Shown: one piece after another, positions 35,821-46,496 of the stretch
Layout: every line of letters starts with the position of its first letter
How positions within the stretch are numbered: the first letter of the stretch is position 1
Assembly (NCBI GenBank): GCA_963691655.1
Contig: OY829326.1
Coordinates: 56,413,776 to 56,477,775 of the forward strand
Origin: Toxonevra muliebris
Lineage: Eukaryota > Arthropoda > Insecta > Diptera > Pallopteridae
Direction of reading: 5' to 3'
Length of the DNA: 64,000 nt
Program-made: the position numbers and the translations under genes
Notes under the pieces: model-generated
Databases searched by the model: none
The model's input: only the letters and a program-made list of their open reading frames with translations
What the model was told of the DNA's origin: nothing

Positions 35821-37689
35821 GTAATAAACTTACGCAATTAACTAAACTTTGTCAGCGGAGCTGGGCAAAGCTCAGATAGTTTTCATATAAAGCAGTAAGC
35901 CTATTTTTGACCATTGAATTCTGTTTATCTCGAAAACTTAAAGTACCACATCTTGTGAATGCTTCAAACATTTTTTTTTACAAACTATTAAATGAAGTAT
36001 ACAAATTTTTATAACTGTTAAATGTAATGGGTATGTTCCCATTCTCCCCTGCATTTCGTAACTATTGTTCACTAAATAAAACACATTGACTACCGTGGCG
36101 TAACAATAGTCAGCCGACGCTGTAAAGAATAACTTGTGTTTTACTCTCATACTCTCTCGCTATCTCTTTCTCTCGCTTTAAAGCCTGTGGAAAGGATATC
36201 ATTCTTCTGTGATGATACAATATTACGTCATAGTACTCTGTGCAATAAAAAAACGAAACTAATCAAGTAAAAGCCATAAAACTGAAAGAAGTTAATATTT
36301 TTCAACAGTTTATTGCTATGTAGTTTGTTCTGAATTCATCTAAATGGATTTAGTTACAAAGTCATCATTTTCAATGTGAGAACAAATTTATTCAATACTA
36401 CTATAAATCACCATAACAAATTTTGCTACGGAAATTTATACACACACATACAAGTATATATAAAAATATCATCATTTTGATGATTTCCTTTGAATTAAAT
36501 TTATATTTATTTATTTTTTACCCAAATTATTCTTCCCTTTAATGGCTTTAAACCGCAAACAATATTTTTTCCACACATACCATACTCACACAGCTTAGTG
36601 TTGGTAGTAAATTCAACCCTTCCAATCATGCTACCACAATATATGTGAGAGTATTAACCCTAACGCAACCAAGAAAAGAAAGAAGAAATGATAATGGCAA
36701 AAAGGCACATTTTTGAACATTTCATTTGTGAGTGTGTATGTGCATATGTGAGCCTGTGTGAAATATGTGGAAAATTGTCATTTTTATGCGTACGCCAACA
36801 TAAATTTTTGACGTTTTTGTTTTCTTTCTTTCAACTTTTCCCCCTTTCTTCTACTTCGCTAAACCGCAGCGTATTAGACACATACAAAAATTTTTACACA
36901 CTTTTGGTTTAACTTTGAGATTCACCATTACTCCGCCTCCCTTTATCATTACTTTAATATTTTTTGACATTTTTTTTTTTTATGATTTTGACAGTTGTTG
37001 CTTATGACATCGTAGAACAAAATATATATAAAATGTTATGTCTTCTTTTTCAAAACTTTATTTTCGACTTTTATGTGCATACGAGATTTTTACTACCGCA
37101 TATTTTTCTTATTTATTTTATATTATTTATTTTTCTCTTCTTGGAAATTTCTTCTTAATTTAACAAAATTGTAAAAAAAAGAGTATTGATACATATTTTT
37201 TAACGCGTGCTTTGCTATGAATCAGTAAATGATTTTGTATAATATTTAAGTTTTTTTCTTTTTCCGACTACGCCTTATATATAAAAGGAAATAAATTATT
37301 TATGTACATAGTTATATTGATTTTATAGCGTTTATGAAACATTATCTTTATGTTTTGCTGTGCTGTTATTTATGCGCAACGTTTCCAGTTTTAGTTTCGC
37401 TTCCATTATTAAAAAGTGTTTGCCTACTAAAAAGCGGGCGGAAAGTCCAAAGTGTCCATAGAATCTAGAGAAGTGTTTAATGACTTTAAGTTGAAAAATA
37501 TATGGAAAAGCTAGCATGTTTTTAATTATTCAAAATTTGTCTTAAAAAATTTTCTTTATCTGGTTGAATTGATTGAAAAAATATAAATGGTGGAGAATAG
37601 CCAAATTTGAAAATAGTCCATTACCAGTAAAATGAAACTTTTGTTTAGTTTCTGTTCTACGAAATTCTCGTATTTCTTCAAGTTTCTGT
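35821..37689. other. No gene seen
   Basis: AT-rich unique-looking DNA with T runs. Open frames at 36688-36912 and 36964-37158 are T/F-rich without recognisable domains. No supported exon. Confidence 0.4.
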
Positions 37690-39190
37690 CCTTCAGTGGT
37701 AAGAATTTGGATGTGGAAAGCCTAAGACGAGGCTTAGATTAGATTAGATTTAAAGGTGGGCTGGAAGGAAACATACCTTTCATAGCACTTAGCCCTTTTA
37801 AAAGAAGAATTTTTACACTCCATCAAATTTGTTAATCTCTTTAAGAAACCTGTGAAGATCAGGTAGAGGAATAAAGTGAGCTGAACTCATTCCTAAGACA
37901 TCGCTACCCAGCAGGCTATTCCATCCTCTTGCGAAGGTGTGACAATAACAGAGAAGGCTTTGTAGTGTCGCTTTCTTCTTTAAGGCAGGATATACATGCC
38001 AGTTCGGCAATGACACCCATGTTGATCATTGCCCCTGCAGGAAGAGGGTTAGAATATTCCCGCGGTAAGGTATGCCTGTCGTAAGAGGCGACTAAAATAC
38101 CCCACAGAGGTGGTAAACGTAACCAAAAGGAAAAAAAAGAAACGGTGCTCCCGACTGCAATGAGACCAAGCCCGTCTCACCAGAACGGTTGAAGCAAAAA
38201 GGCGTTGTTCAAAAAATAAGAAAATAAATAAACGCAAAGGAGACCCAGACGTCTCCTGTGTTTATATGAAACAAAACCACTCCCGCCTATAAAAACTTTC
38301 TCCCCCACTTTTTCCAGACGCCTCTTCACTGCCGCTGTAAGACCAATAATGGTTGTCACGATTAATCGAAGTTGGCGACTGGAAAGTAGCAGTTTTTACG
38401 CGTGGAACGCAGAAACCAGGTTATCAATGACCCTATCCCACAGAGGACGGTAAAGGACCAGACAAATGAGCAGTAATGCTCTAGACGGCCACCCGACGAA
38501 ATACTAAACGGTGGTTCCGGAAGCAGCCTTCCGTTGGACGAGAGGAGATGTTTAGAGGGTTGAAGTCTCGCACTGAATTTGGCTTTCAATGTATTTACTC
38601 TTTGTGAAAAAAACTCCCATGTTGGTCATATGCTGACCATAAGTATTGTGCCCTGTGATCAAACTCACCAGGATATGCAGATCCTTTCTCCTTTGATGAA
38701 GAAGAAAGTCAGCTGTTCTCCTGTTAGGTTCTTTCACCAAGAACTTTGCTGTTTGGTAGGCATTAACATTGGACCATCTTTCTCTTTGAGCATAACTCAT
38801 GAAATCGTTGATCCATTGGATAGTTCTTGCCGAACCAATGCCGATGATTTGTTCCGGGCCCGTTCGATTTGCCGCAGCCATTTCATTGCCAGGCAGGCCC
38901 AAGTGTGCTGGCATCTATATAAGGCTTAACTTATTTAGCCCCGTGCCATTATTAAATTTTGCTCAACACTCGCTTACGATCTTCGAAAAATTGGCAGAGA
39001 TTTCTTTAGTGCAGCCAGACTGCCGCTGCAGACTCCTATCCTTTTTCTTCGCCAACCCTTTACGATTATCCAGCAAGCTACATTCAAAATATCAAAGATC
39101 TCTGTTTGGAGGACAGTTGCCATTTTTCCTGTAGCAAAGAAGTACTCATTCTCCTCGTTCTAGTACCAACCAGAACCAGTTCTAATTGTT
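37690..39190 (-). pseudogene. Non-LTR retrotransposon remnant (RNase H and 3' end) split by an insert
   Basis: On the minus strand, from 38914, it reads MPAHLGLPGNEMAAANRTGP (RNase H, GHxGLPGNExAD-type), then FLLHQRRKDLHILVSLITGH and NTYGQHMTNMGV at 38616. There the frame is broken by an insert at 38030-38614 and resumes at 38027 with INMGVIAELACISCLKEESD. The 3' end is marked by a TCTAA-type repeat tail at 37735-37752. This is the same family as the element at 31925-35820. Confidence 0.8.
38030..38614 (+). mobile_element. Retroposed insert with 15-bp target duplication and A-rich 3' end
   Basis: The flanks ACCCATGTTGATCAT (38015-38029) and TCCCATGTTGGTCAT (38615-38629) are a 15-bp direct repeat with two mismatches, created in the RNase H frame of the host LINE. 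The insert ends in a short A run before the right copy, so it is in plus orientation and copied from RNA. Its 5' part contains GGTATGCCTGTCGTAAGAGG, then CGACTAAAATACC, a motif I recall from the 5' regions of insect non-LTR or SINE families but cannot name. It has no coding domain that I recognise. Confidence 0.75.
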
Positions 39191-39479
39191 GTTTTGGAAC
39201 CGTATGTATAAAAAATATTTGCGAACGATGACGTCCGGATTGCTCCAATGGCTTCGGTCAGGATATTACACATCATATTTCCTACCGAATTCGATGTGGG
39301 GCACAAGACTGTCAACCGGCATCGAAAACACTGGGCATTAGCTGGCGGTGAATCCGTCTGTGCCCCATATCATTTTCATCATGCCAAACTCCGTTTGACT
39401 TGAGTCACCATATAGCCACCGCCAAGCCTCTGTGGTGACTTAGTGAAATTAAAGCGAGGCAGTCTGAATCACTATGTTT

Positions 39480-40435
39480 TTTGCTTTCGTTTTGGTTTGA
39501 TTTTTCGTCTTTGTTTAGTTCAGTTTTTTTATTAGAATAGCTATTTGTTATTTGAGTTTTTGTGTGAAGTTGGATACCTTTTGATTTGATTTCTGACTGA
39601 TCTTTGTTTCGACTCCTTTTAATTTGATTTTCGGTATGAATTTCAATTCAGTTTCTGATCTTTTTTTTGGTTTTAATTTGGTTTTCGGTCTGCCATTGGT
39701 CTGAATTTCGGTCGGAATTTTGATCTGACTTCTGTTTAAGTTGAAGTTTTTGTATTGGTTTTGGTCTGGATTATGATTTGAATATTGGTATCTTTTAATC
39801 TAACGTTTGGTCTGATTTCTGGTTTGCATTTTGGCTTGCATACTGATTTGGTCTCTTTTGGTTTGGCTTTTGTGCCGAATTTCTATTTGATTTTTGTTGG
39901 TCTGAATTTTGGTCTAAATTTATGTTTGCTTTTGTTTTCCTTTTGGCTCGATTTTTCGCTTGAGTTTCGACACTATTTTACATATTTTTTGGTATTTGAT
40001 CTAAGTTTTTGTTTGATTCATGGTTTGCACTTTGGTCTCTTGAAATTTGGTTTTTGGTCTAAATTTTGGTCTGACATTTAGTAAGCCTGTGGTCTAATTT
40101 TTGGTCTAAGTTTCGGACGGAATTTTGATCTGTTGGATTTGATTTTTGTTTCGAAATCTTGAGTCTGATTTTTGGTTTGAGTTTTGGGTTAATTTTTTAT
40201 TTGAATTTTAATTAGATTTTTGGTCTAAATTTTGATTTATTTTTGGCTTCTTTTCTTGTGGTGTTTGATCTGAATTTCGGTCTAACTTTGGTTTAATTTT
40301 TTGGGTATGAATTCGGGTCTCTTTTGAGCTGATCTCTTATCTAGAATTTGTTTTTTTTTTCTTTAAATTTTTTGTATAAATTTTGTTCTCATTTAATTTG
40401 ATTTTTTATTTGAATTTTGGTCCAGCCTTGGTAAA
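39480..40435 (-). repeat. Degenerate 12-bp satellite, block 5, inverted orientation
   Basis: The unit reads GGTCTGAATTTTGGTCTAAA on the plus strand, the reverse complement of the blocks on the left. The period is near 12 bp with much decay. One plus frame reads repeated F-G-L-N-F type residues, which is a by-product of the repeat and not a gene. Confidence 0.88.
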
Positions 40436-40925
40436 TAATATGAATGGGTTCTCAATGATTGAGTTAAGAAGACTGCTCTCGTACCTAATCCTTTCCATGT
40501 GGGTATAAGTCAGCACCTCTGGCTCAACGGCTCTGTAAAGATTATTTATTGTATTTTACGGTAATATGATTATAAAGAATCACTTTAATTATCTTCCTAC
40601 CTACTTAGACTAAGGGAACTACAAAAATCACTAAATCATACACTGTGATAGTTAAATAGTTTTATACATTTTGTTAATAGAAAACGTAGTTGCAATTTTT
40701 TTTTTTTTTTTTGCAGTAATTTTTCCAAAACACGTGTCTTTTTCCAAATTATCTAATAAATTAATTTGAAGTCAACCAATAGCAGCGAAAAACTATTTTT
40801 ATACATGCAAGTATGACTTAATGCTATTTTAATGAAACTAATAAATCGATATGCGCACATATTGTTGCCAAAAATTAAATACAAATTAAGCTATTTTCAT
40901 TTTTGGCATATTACGCATTAAATCA
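40436..40925. other. Intergenic DNA upstream of the DUF1091 cluster
   Basis: Sequence between the satellite and the first DUF1091 gene. It contains a T16 run at 40690-40712 and is otherwise AT-rich with nothing recognised. Confidence 0.4.
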
Positions 40926-40929
40926 TACT

Positions 40930-40971
40930 TATATAAAAAGTCAACAAAAATCTATAAAATTTTAGTTAGTT
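40930..40971 (+). promoter_or_regulatory. Core promoter of the first DUF1091 gene
   Basis: A TATA box reads TATATAAAAAG at 40930-40940. About 30 bp later is TTTAGTTAGTT at 40961, an initiator-like sequence that also occurs 55 bp before the ATG of the paralogue at 54820. Distance from this motif to the ATG at 41022 is 61 bp. Inferred from position and sharing between paralogues, not measured. Confidence 0.55.
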
Positions 40972-41021
40972 ACCTTTCAAATTCAACAGCTTAGAGTGAG
41001 CTAATTCATAGTAAAAATATT

Positions 41022-41701
41022 ATGAAAAATATCATAAAATATTTATGGATACTTTTGTTATTTTATTTGCGGGTCAATGATGCCAAGGTATGTATTTAGT
41101 TAGATTTTTTACATTTTTCTTTTATTATTTCTCTTATCACAATATTTTCAGCGCAATTACAAAATTGATGTCACCTACTCCAATCTTACCGTTCTACAAC
41201 AAGGAATGTTGAAAAGCTATCATATCGCTCTGTATAAGCAGCCACCTTATAATTATCTCACTGGTGACTTAACATTTTACAAGGATATTACAAATTTCGA
41301 TATACGCGTCTCATTTGATATGCTCCGCAAGGATAATACAAAAATTAATATAATGAAATTCGATTTGGATGGTTGTCAGTTCTTAGAATCTACTTATTCT
41401 AATTTTTTGGTAAAATTGGGTACTAGGGAATTGCTGCGTGTTAGTAATTTACCCAGAAAGTGTCCTGTCGTAGCGGTAAGTAGTTGAAAATCTTATATGC
41501 AATAATTAGTAGTGGAGTTTTTTGTAATTTTTATTCATTTTCTAGAATACAAAATATGTAATTGCAAATTACACTGTACGACCTGATGATTTTCCACCAT
41601 ATGTCCCAGAAATGAATTGGATTATGACAGAACAATTTTGGATAAAAGATATATTTTATGTTGAATTTATTATAAAGGGAAATGTTAAGAAAATTAAGTA
41701 A
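41022..41701 (+). CDS. Secreted DUF1091 (DM8) family protein, gene A
   Basis: Three exons: 41022-41087, 41152-41475 and 41546-41701, all joined in phase 0 with GT-AG borders, giving 181 residues. Residues 1-22 (MKNIIKYLWILLLFYLRVND and following) form a signal peptide. The middle exon encodes the DUF1091 body with FDMLRKDNTKINIMKFDLDG, then CQFLES and RVSNLPRKCPVVA. The last exon has NYTVRPDDFPPYVPEMNW and ends in IIKGNVKKIK. Two conserved cysteines probably pair. Fly DUF1091 proteins are mostly uncharacterised secreted proteins distantly related to the ML lipid-binding fold. A TATA box lies at 40930 and AATAAA at about 41840. No disruption is seen. Function is not known from sequence. Confidence 0.93.
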
Positions 41702-42590
41702 GAAAAATTTGTAAATTTGTTAAGGAATTTCATTATGTAGATTGTGTAAAATAGTCTACTTCGGATTTAAAAGGTTTTCACGATATCTTTGTATACATAC
41801 AATGCATATTATAAAACCACATAGTATGCATTACATGTAAAATAAAAATCTAAAAGTTTAATATTTTTATGTTTTATTGAAAGAATTCGTTAATTTCGAA
41901 TGTTGTTTTTTCTTGTAATTTAAAAAAAACTATTTCCAAAAACTTTTTGAATCATCTTTATTTAAACCTGGAAGTACATGCTTATTTTTTATACGTAAAC
42001 GTAATGCTTCGTCGAAACGACGACGGCATTATTCAAAATGATCATACACATGGCCTATACATAACGCTCGTATCTATACAGTTTTTCGCTGTAGTATACC
42101 TTTTTTTCAACACCAAAACCGCATACCGCCTTTTTTTTTTACAAAAATAGCGCGTTTATACTAAGAAAAAAATATAAAATTTATCGCGCTACGAAACTAA
42201 AATTTATCAATCGCAATGCAAAACGTCTGAAAGAACAATGGCAACTCGTTGTAAGTATACTTTTGAAAGAAGTGGAAACATTGAAGGCGATTCTTGTCGT
42301 CAAATGTAATTTGAAATATCCATGCGTTGATTTCTATAAATATTTCATAGCAAAGCCGGAATCGCTTCGTCAAATTTCTTCAAAGCACAAATTCAATACA
42401 ACTACAGAAGGAGATATGAAAATGGAGAAAAAAGACGATTTTGATGATGGATAAATTGCTTTCCTTGTTAATTTTCATTGAAAAAATTTATACCACGAAA
42501 TATAGTTTTTTTGAAATCGATTTATAGTTTTTTAAAAATTTTTGTAAGAAATATACAGTTTTTGGTCCGAAAAAAGATAAGAACGTTGCC
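41702..42590 (+). other. Region with an unassigned open frame of about 120 codons
   Basis: A plus frame is open from about 42091 to 42454 and reads, in its second half, NRNAKRLKEQWQLVVSILLK and then VKCNLKYPCVDFYKYFIAKP, ending with an acidic tail EKKDDFDDG. Its amino-acid mix looks more protein-like than the surrounding noise. There is no good ATG. Left of it, at 41957-41977, lies TTTAAACCTGGAAGTACATG, whose inverted counterpart is at 51756-51776. It may be an eroded gene or transposon piece. I do not recognise it. Confidence 0.35.
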
Positions 42591-42592
42591 TA

Positions 42593-43482
42593 CACCCAGA
42601 GAAAAACGGCTATCAAATTGAGGAAAAATGGGAATGATTTGGCGCCATAGAAACGGGTTCCTCATTTAAATATACAAAATTTCTTTGAATTGAGGAAATA
42701 TTTTTTCTTTATTTGAGAGAAAAATTTCTTTGAATGAAGGAAGTTTTCTATAAATTAAAGAAATATGTCTTCAATTGCGTTTTTCAAATTAATATTATTT
42801 TATTTCAATATAAGAAATTGTATATAATTTAGGTAAAATTTTCCATAAATTCAAATCAATTTACTACATTTTTAGAAAAAATCCTTAATTTATGGAATAT
42901 TTTCTACAATGTTGTTTCAATTAAAAGGTATAGAAATCATATTTTTTACTTGTATTCATTTATTATTTTATTTTTAATAAGTATTAAGGTTTACATTCAT
43001 ACGTATTTTTATATACACTACAGGCGTCGTCGCCTTGAAATGATCAAAAGATAATTATAGCCATCAAAAAATTGTACATTGAAGTTTATTTCTTTCGAAT
43101 ATATTTTGTTTTTTTTTTTCACAATATATATACATTTTTTTCACAAATTATATCAACAGCCACAAACACAACCGCTTCGCTTGAAATAGAGACGCCGACT
43201 AAAAAATTCAAAAGAAAAACAAAGCGTACGCGATTGTCTGCTAAGGCCAAAAGAGTAAAGCTAGTTTTTTGTGTATACCAAAATTTTGTATGGAGAACAT
43301 TTTTGGTATATTCTTACATTTTCTATGCAACTAAATTTGTAAAAATGAAGAAATAACTTACTTTAAATTGTTGCATGAAAGGAGCACATTTTTCTTCATT
43401 TTGATGAAAATTTACAAAATTTTCGTGGATTCAAATTGAGGAAGTTTTTTCTTTGTTTTAGAGATGGGTATTTTTCTAGGTG
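42593..43482. mobile_element. TA-flanked TIR element (MITE-like)
   Basis: The left end reads CACCCAGAGAAAAACGG and the right end, reverse complemented, CACCTAGAAAAATACCC. TA dinucleotides flank both (42591-42592 and 43483-43484). The words AAATTGAGGAA near 42616 and 43434 repeat just inside the ends. Length is 890 bp. A lysine/arginine-rich open stretch (43144-43270) lies in the interior. Confidence 0.5.
43144..43356 (+). other. Short basic open frame inside the TIR element
   Basis: The plus strand reads TNTTASLEIETPTKKFKRKT, then KRTRLSAKAKRVKLVF. It is preceded by TTATATCAACAG, which could be a 3' splice site. The basic run looks like a nuclear localisation or nucleic acid-binding tail. 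It could be a captured exon of a host gene or chance. No homologue recognised. Confidence 0.3.
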
Positions 43483-43654
43483 TATACATAAACAACTTTG
43501 AAAGTTGATTGTCTTCCATTACTTGGTTACTTCAGCATATAAAAAACAACAACGGGCATTTTTTGTTAATAGTATTTATTTATAAATAAAATTTTCACAG
43601 CTTTAGTTCATTAGGCTTGTTTTATAAAACACTCTATATTAGATTGCCCATCTG

Positions 43655-45533
43655 TGCAAAGTTCGATTTTTTCCTGCTCTTAGTGGATTTTCTGAAAGAT
43701 TATATGATTCAAATAACGAACTGTTATGCAGACTAGCTACAATGGGGAAAAAACAACAACATAGAACGGTATAGAACGGTAGTGGTAGTTTCTTTCAATA
43801 TCTCTATTCAGTGAAGATATTTGGAATCAAATCCGTAATTCTGGGTTATGATTTCAAATATTAGTAGCTTATATAGGATATTGAAAGATTAAGAACTATC
43901 ACTAAGATCAGAGGAATTGTGGCGGATTCCGAAACGGCCATCTGATTTGCCCGTCTCTATATACATTGTTGTTGTGATGACTACATTTGTTCATTAACCT
44001 GTTTACATATAACTTCAAATAACGAAATTGACATGAACTTAAGTCATGACTTTGAAAATTAACCTCTAGATTTAATTTTCATAGTCTCCTAAAAAACTAT
44101 CGAGAAAAATAAGATTTCGAAAAAAATATAGAGGTCTCTAGTGGAAAATAGCCAGTCGGTTTTGAACCAAAGGCTTAAAAATAGGCTTTGAAAAGGTCAT
44201 TAGCTTTAATCGTTGATAACTTCTAAAATATTGAATTTTAACAATTAAAAAAAAAAATTTTTGTGGGATTGAATTTTTTTTTTTTCAATCAATTAAATAA
44301 TTTTTTTTTTTTAATTTTGTTGGCTCCACATGGGAGCCTAATGCAATTACAACAACAAACAATTCCATTATTTACTTACGTAGTGTGAGTGTATTGGCTC
44401 TAATACAAAAAAATTCGGTTTTTGCATTAATCTGGAAAAAATGTACCTCGTTTATTATTCTGATGCTCTGAGACCCCCTATAATTTTTAACAAGAAACAC
44501 TTTTTCTAAAATTAATATAATAGTTTTCTCAACGGTTTTTGTTTTAGCGACCATTTATCGAAAAAAGGGGTTTAAACCCCATTTTCAAAAGGAAGGGTAG
44601 AAGATGGAGGAAAAGTGTGTACACAAAAATTGTTTATCTCTTTATACTCAATAACCTTGCTTTAAACATCAAATTCGTGTCTGTTGAAATAAAAGAATTT
44701 CCTAATAGCCCCTGAACACCCGATTTTTCCGACTTTAGGTCCATATTGTGGGAGAACTAGATGTGATAGAGAAAAACTGTACGCAGTGGTGATTAGCGAC
44801 CCTAAATTACTATAAAAGCGTTGGAAAATCTTGCGCATAAAATTTTTATTGCACTGTGTAATCAATTACGATTTATAAGAGTTTAAACAGACCTTGTACT
44901 GAAAAAAATATGATATAGCGACGATTTAGGGAATTTTTGCGAATTAAACGATTTTTTCCAACAGTTTCTTGCAAATTATTGAGATTTTCGAATTAACGGG
45001 ATAAGAGTTATCGCGATTCTACTGTATAAAGATTCGTCTACCTAGAAATAAACTCAAAATTCAAAAAAAAAAAAAAAAAAAAATCCAAAAAATCTTTTTT
45101 TTTTTTAATTTGAAATAATCATTTTTAAAAAAATCCATTCACATTTAATCTTCTATAATAAAAAAGTTTTAAACAGAAAATATCATCTCTAAAAAATCGA
45201 AAAAAATTCGTTTAAAGAATTTTCCCATGGAAATTTTGTACAAAATTGACAGCTTTTCTATCAAAACATGGTTAAATTTCACTCGTAGATCAAAATTTTC
45301 TAAGAACAAAATATTGCTCTAGTTATCTTTAAAAAAATTGTATATGAAACGATAACACGATTAAAGCTATTTAGCTTTTCAAAGCCTATTTTAAGCCTTT
45401 GGTTCAGAACCGACTGACTATTTCCCACTAGAGACCTCTATATTTTTTTTTTCTAAATCTTATTTTTCTCATATAATCTTTCAGAAAATCCTCTAAGAGC
45501 AGGAAAAAATCGAATTTTGCACATTTCATATAT
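43655..45533. mobile_element. Foldback element with long inverted arms
   Basis: The right arm (about 45350-45533) is the inverted copy of a left arm that is now in two pieces, 43655-43702 and about 44100-44220. Landmarks are TTTTTCCTGCTCTTAGTGGA at 43675 against its inverse near 45500, and TATAGAGGTCTCTAGTGGAA at 44130 against its inverse near 45435. Arms total about 180 bp and are roughly 85 percent alike by eye. About 400 bp (43703-44099) interrupts only the left arm. The centre is AT-rich without a transposase. Confidence 0.75.
43703..44099. repeat. Insert in the left foldback arm, sharing sequence with 48.2 kb and 51.6 kb
   Basis: This is present in the left arm and absent from the right arm, so it came in later. 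An 80-bp part (about 43770-43850, containing ATCTCTATTCAGTGAAGATA) recurs in the same orientation at 51588-51665. Another part (43950-44030, containing TTGCCCGTCTCTATATACA) recurs at 48187-48265. These mark a dispersed repeat family whose borders I could not fix. TTCAAATAACGAA occurs at both 43709 and 44012. Confidence 0.6.
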
Positions 45534-46488
45534 CTCGTAGGCAAGCTACTGTATATTTAAGTACAAAAAAAAGTATCTTAAGGTACATATAATTCATCAA
45601 ATGTGTTTGCATCTTAAAAGTAATATACTCAACTAAAAAGGAACGAGTTTTCATGAGAATCAAGTTTCATTATATGCAAAAGGCACAAAGCTTTATTTTG
45701 TGCTTCTCGCACAAGCTTCAATTACATTTTGAACAGGACAATTTTGTCATTCGTCGTTTAGAAGAGAGACAAAATGGCACAAATCATTCTATTTTTTCAG
45801 GATTTATTTGTTCAGTATTCTCATCATCAGTCGGCATTACATTTTTAATATTGTTTCGCACTGACGTGGTCAAAGTTGATTGGCTTTCGACAAAGACAGA
45901 ATTTTTTTAGAAAACAAGTGCGGTTGAGTGGCTTTTGTTTTATTTAAAACATTTTGTGAGCGTAATTGACATAGCTATTTAGAAAAGTCATATTTAATAT
46001 TCCAAAATATTAAAATATTTTTCCAAGATTTTGCTCTTTGCACATACATTTTATGGTTATTTTCACAGGGACCGTAATTATTATAAGCAGTATGGAAAAA
46101 ATCAAAATTTAATGCTTATTTCTTGAATTTTATTTATTTGATCATCAATAAAAATAATTTTTTTTATTTTTATCTGTTTGCTCAGAAATAATTATTTTCT
46201 GAATTTTTTTTTTTTTTTATGTTCAGGAAAAAAAATAATTATTTGATTTATATAATTTTGATTGAAACGAAAAAATCAAATCTTTGCACAGCTTTGCACA
46301 TCGTGTGTTCAGTTAGACCGAAATTCATGTGATTATTTGTGTTGTTGTTTTTTGCACAAAGTACCGCTTGTCTGTATACATAAGGGTGATTCTCTAAGTC
46401 TAGTATAGCACGATAGCACGAAATGCAAAAATATTATATTAAATTATATTACGATTCGAGAGCGCACATTAACGTAGAACTGTAGTAT
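45534..46488. other. No gene seen
   Basis: AT-rich DNA. An open frame at 45653-45910 includes LHFEQDNFVIRRLEERQNGT but I recognise no family. A local AATAATTATTT-rich palindromic area lies at 46150-46260. Confidence 0.35.
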
Positions 46489-46496
46489 ATAAGAAA

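Noticed and set aside
38579..39134. Plus frames of 116 and 111 codons
   Set aside because: They are antisense to the RNase H segment reading GLPGNEMAAANR on the minus strand.
39785..40081. 98-codon plus frame encoding FGLxFGL repeats
   Set aside because: It is a direct read-through of the 12-bp satellite; similar frames occur in the other blocks on the corresponding strand.
45653..45910. 85-codon plus frame
   Set aside because: No homologue, no splice or promoter signals, and it lies between a foldback and a hAT element.
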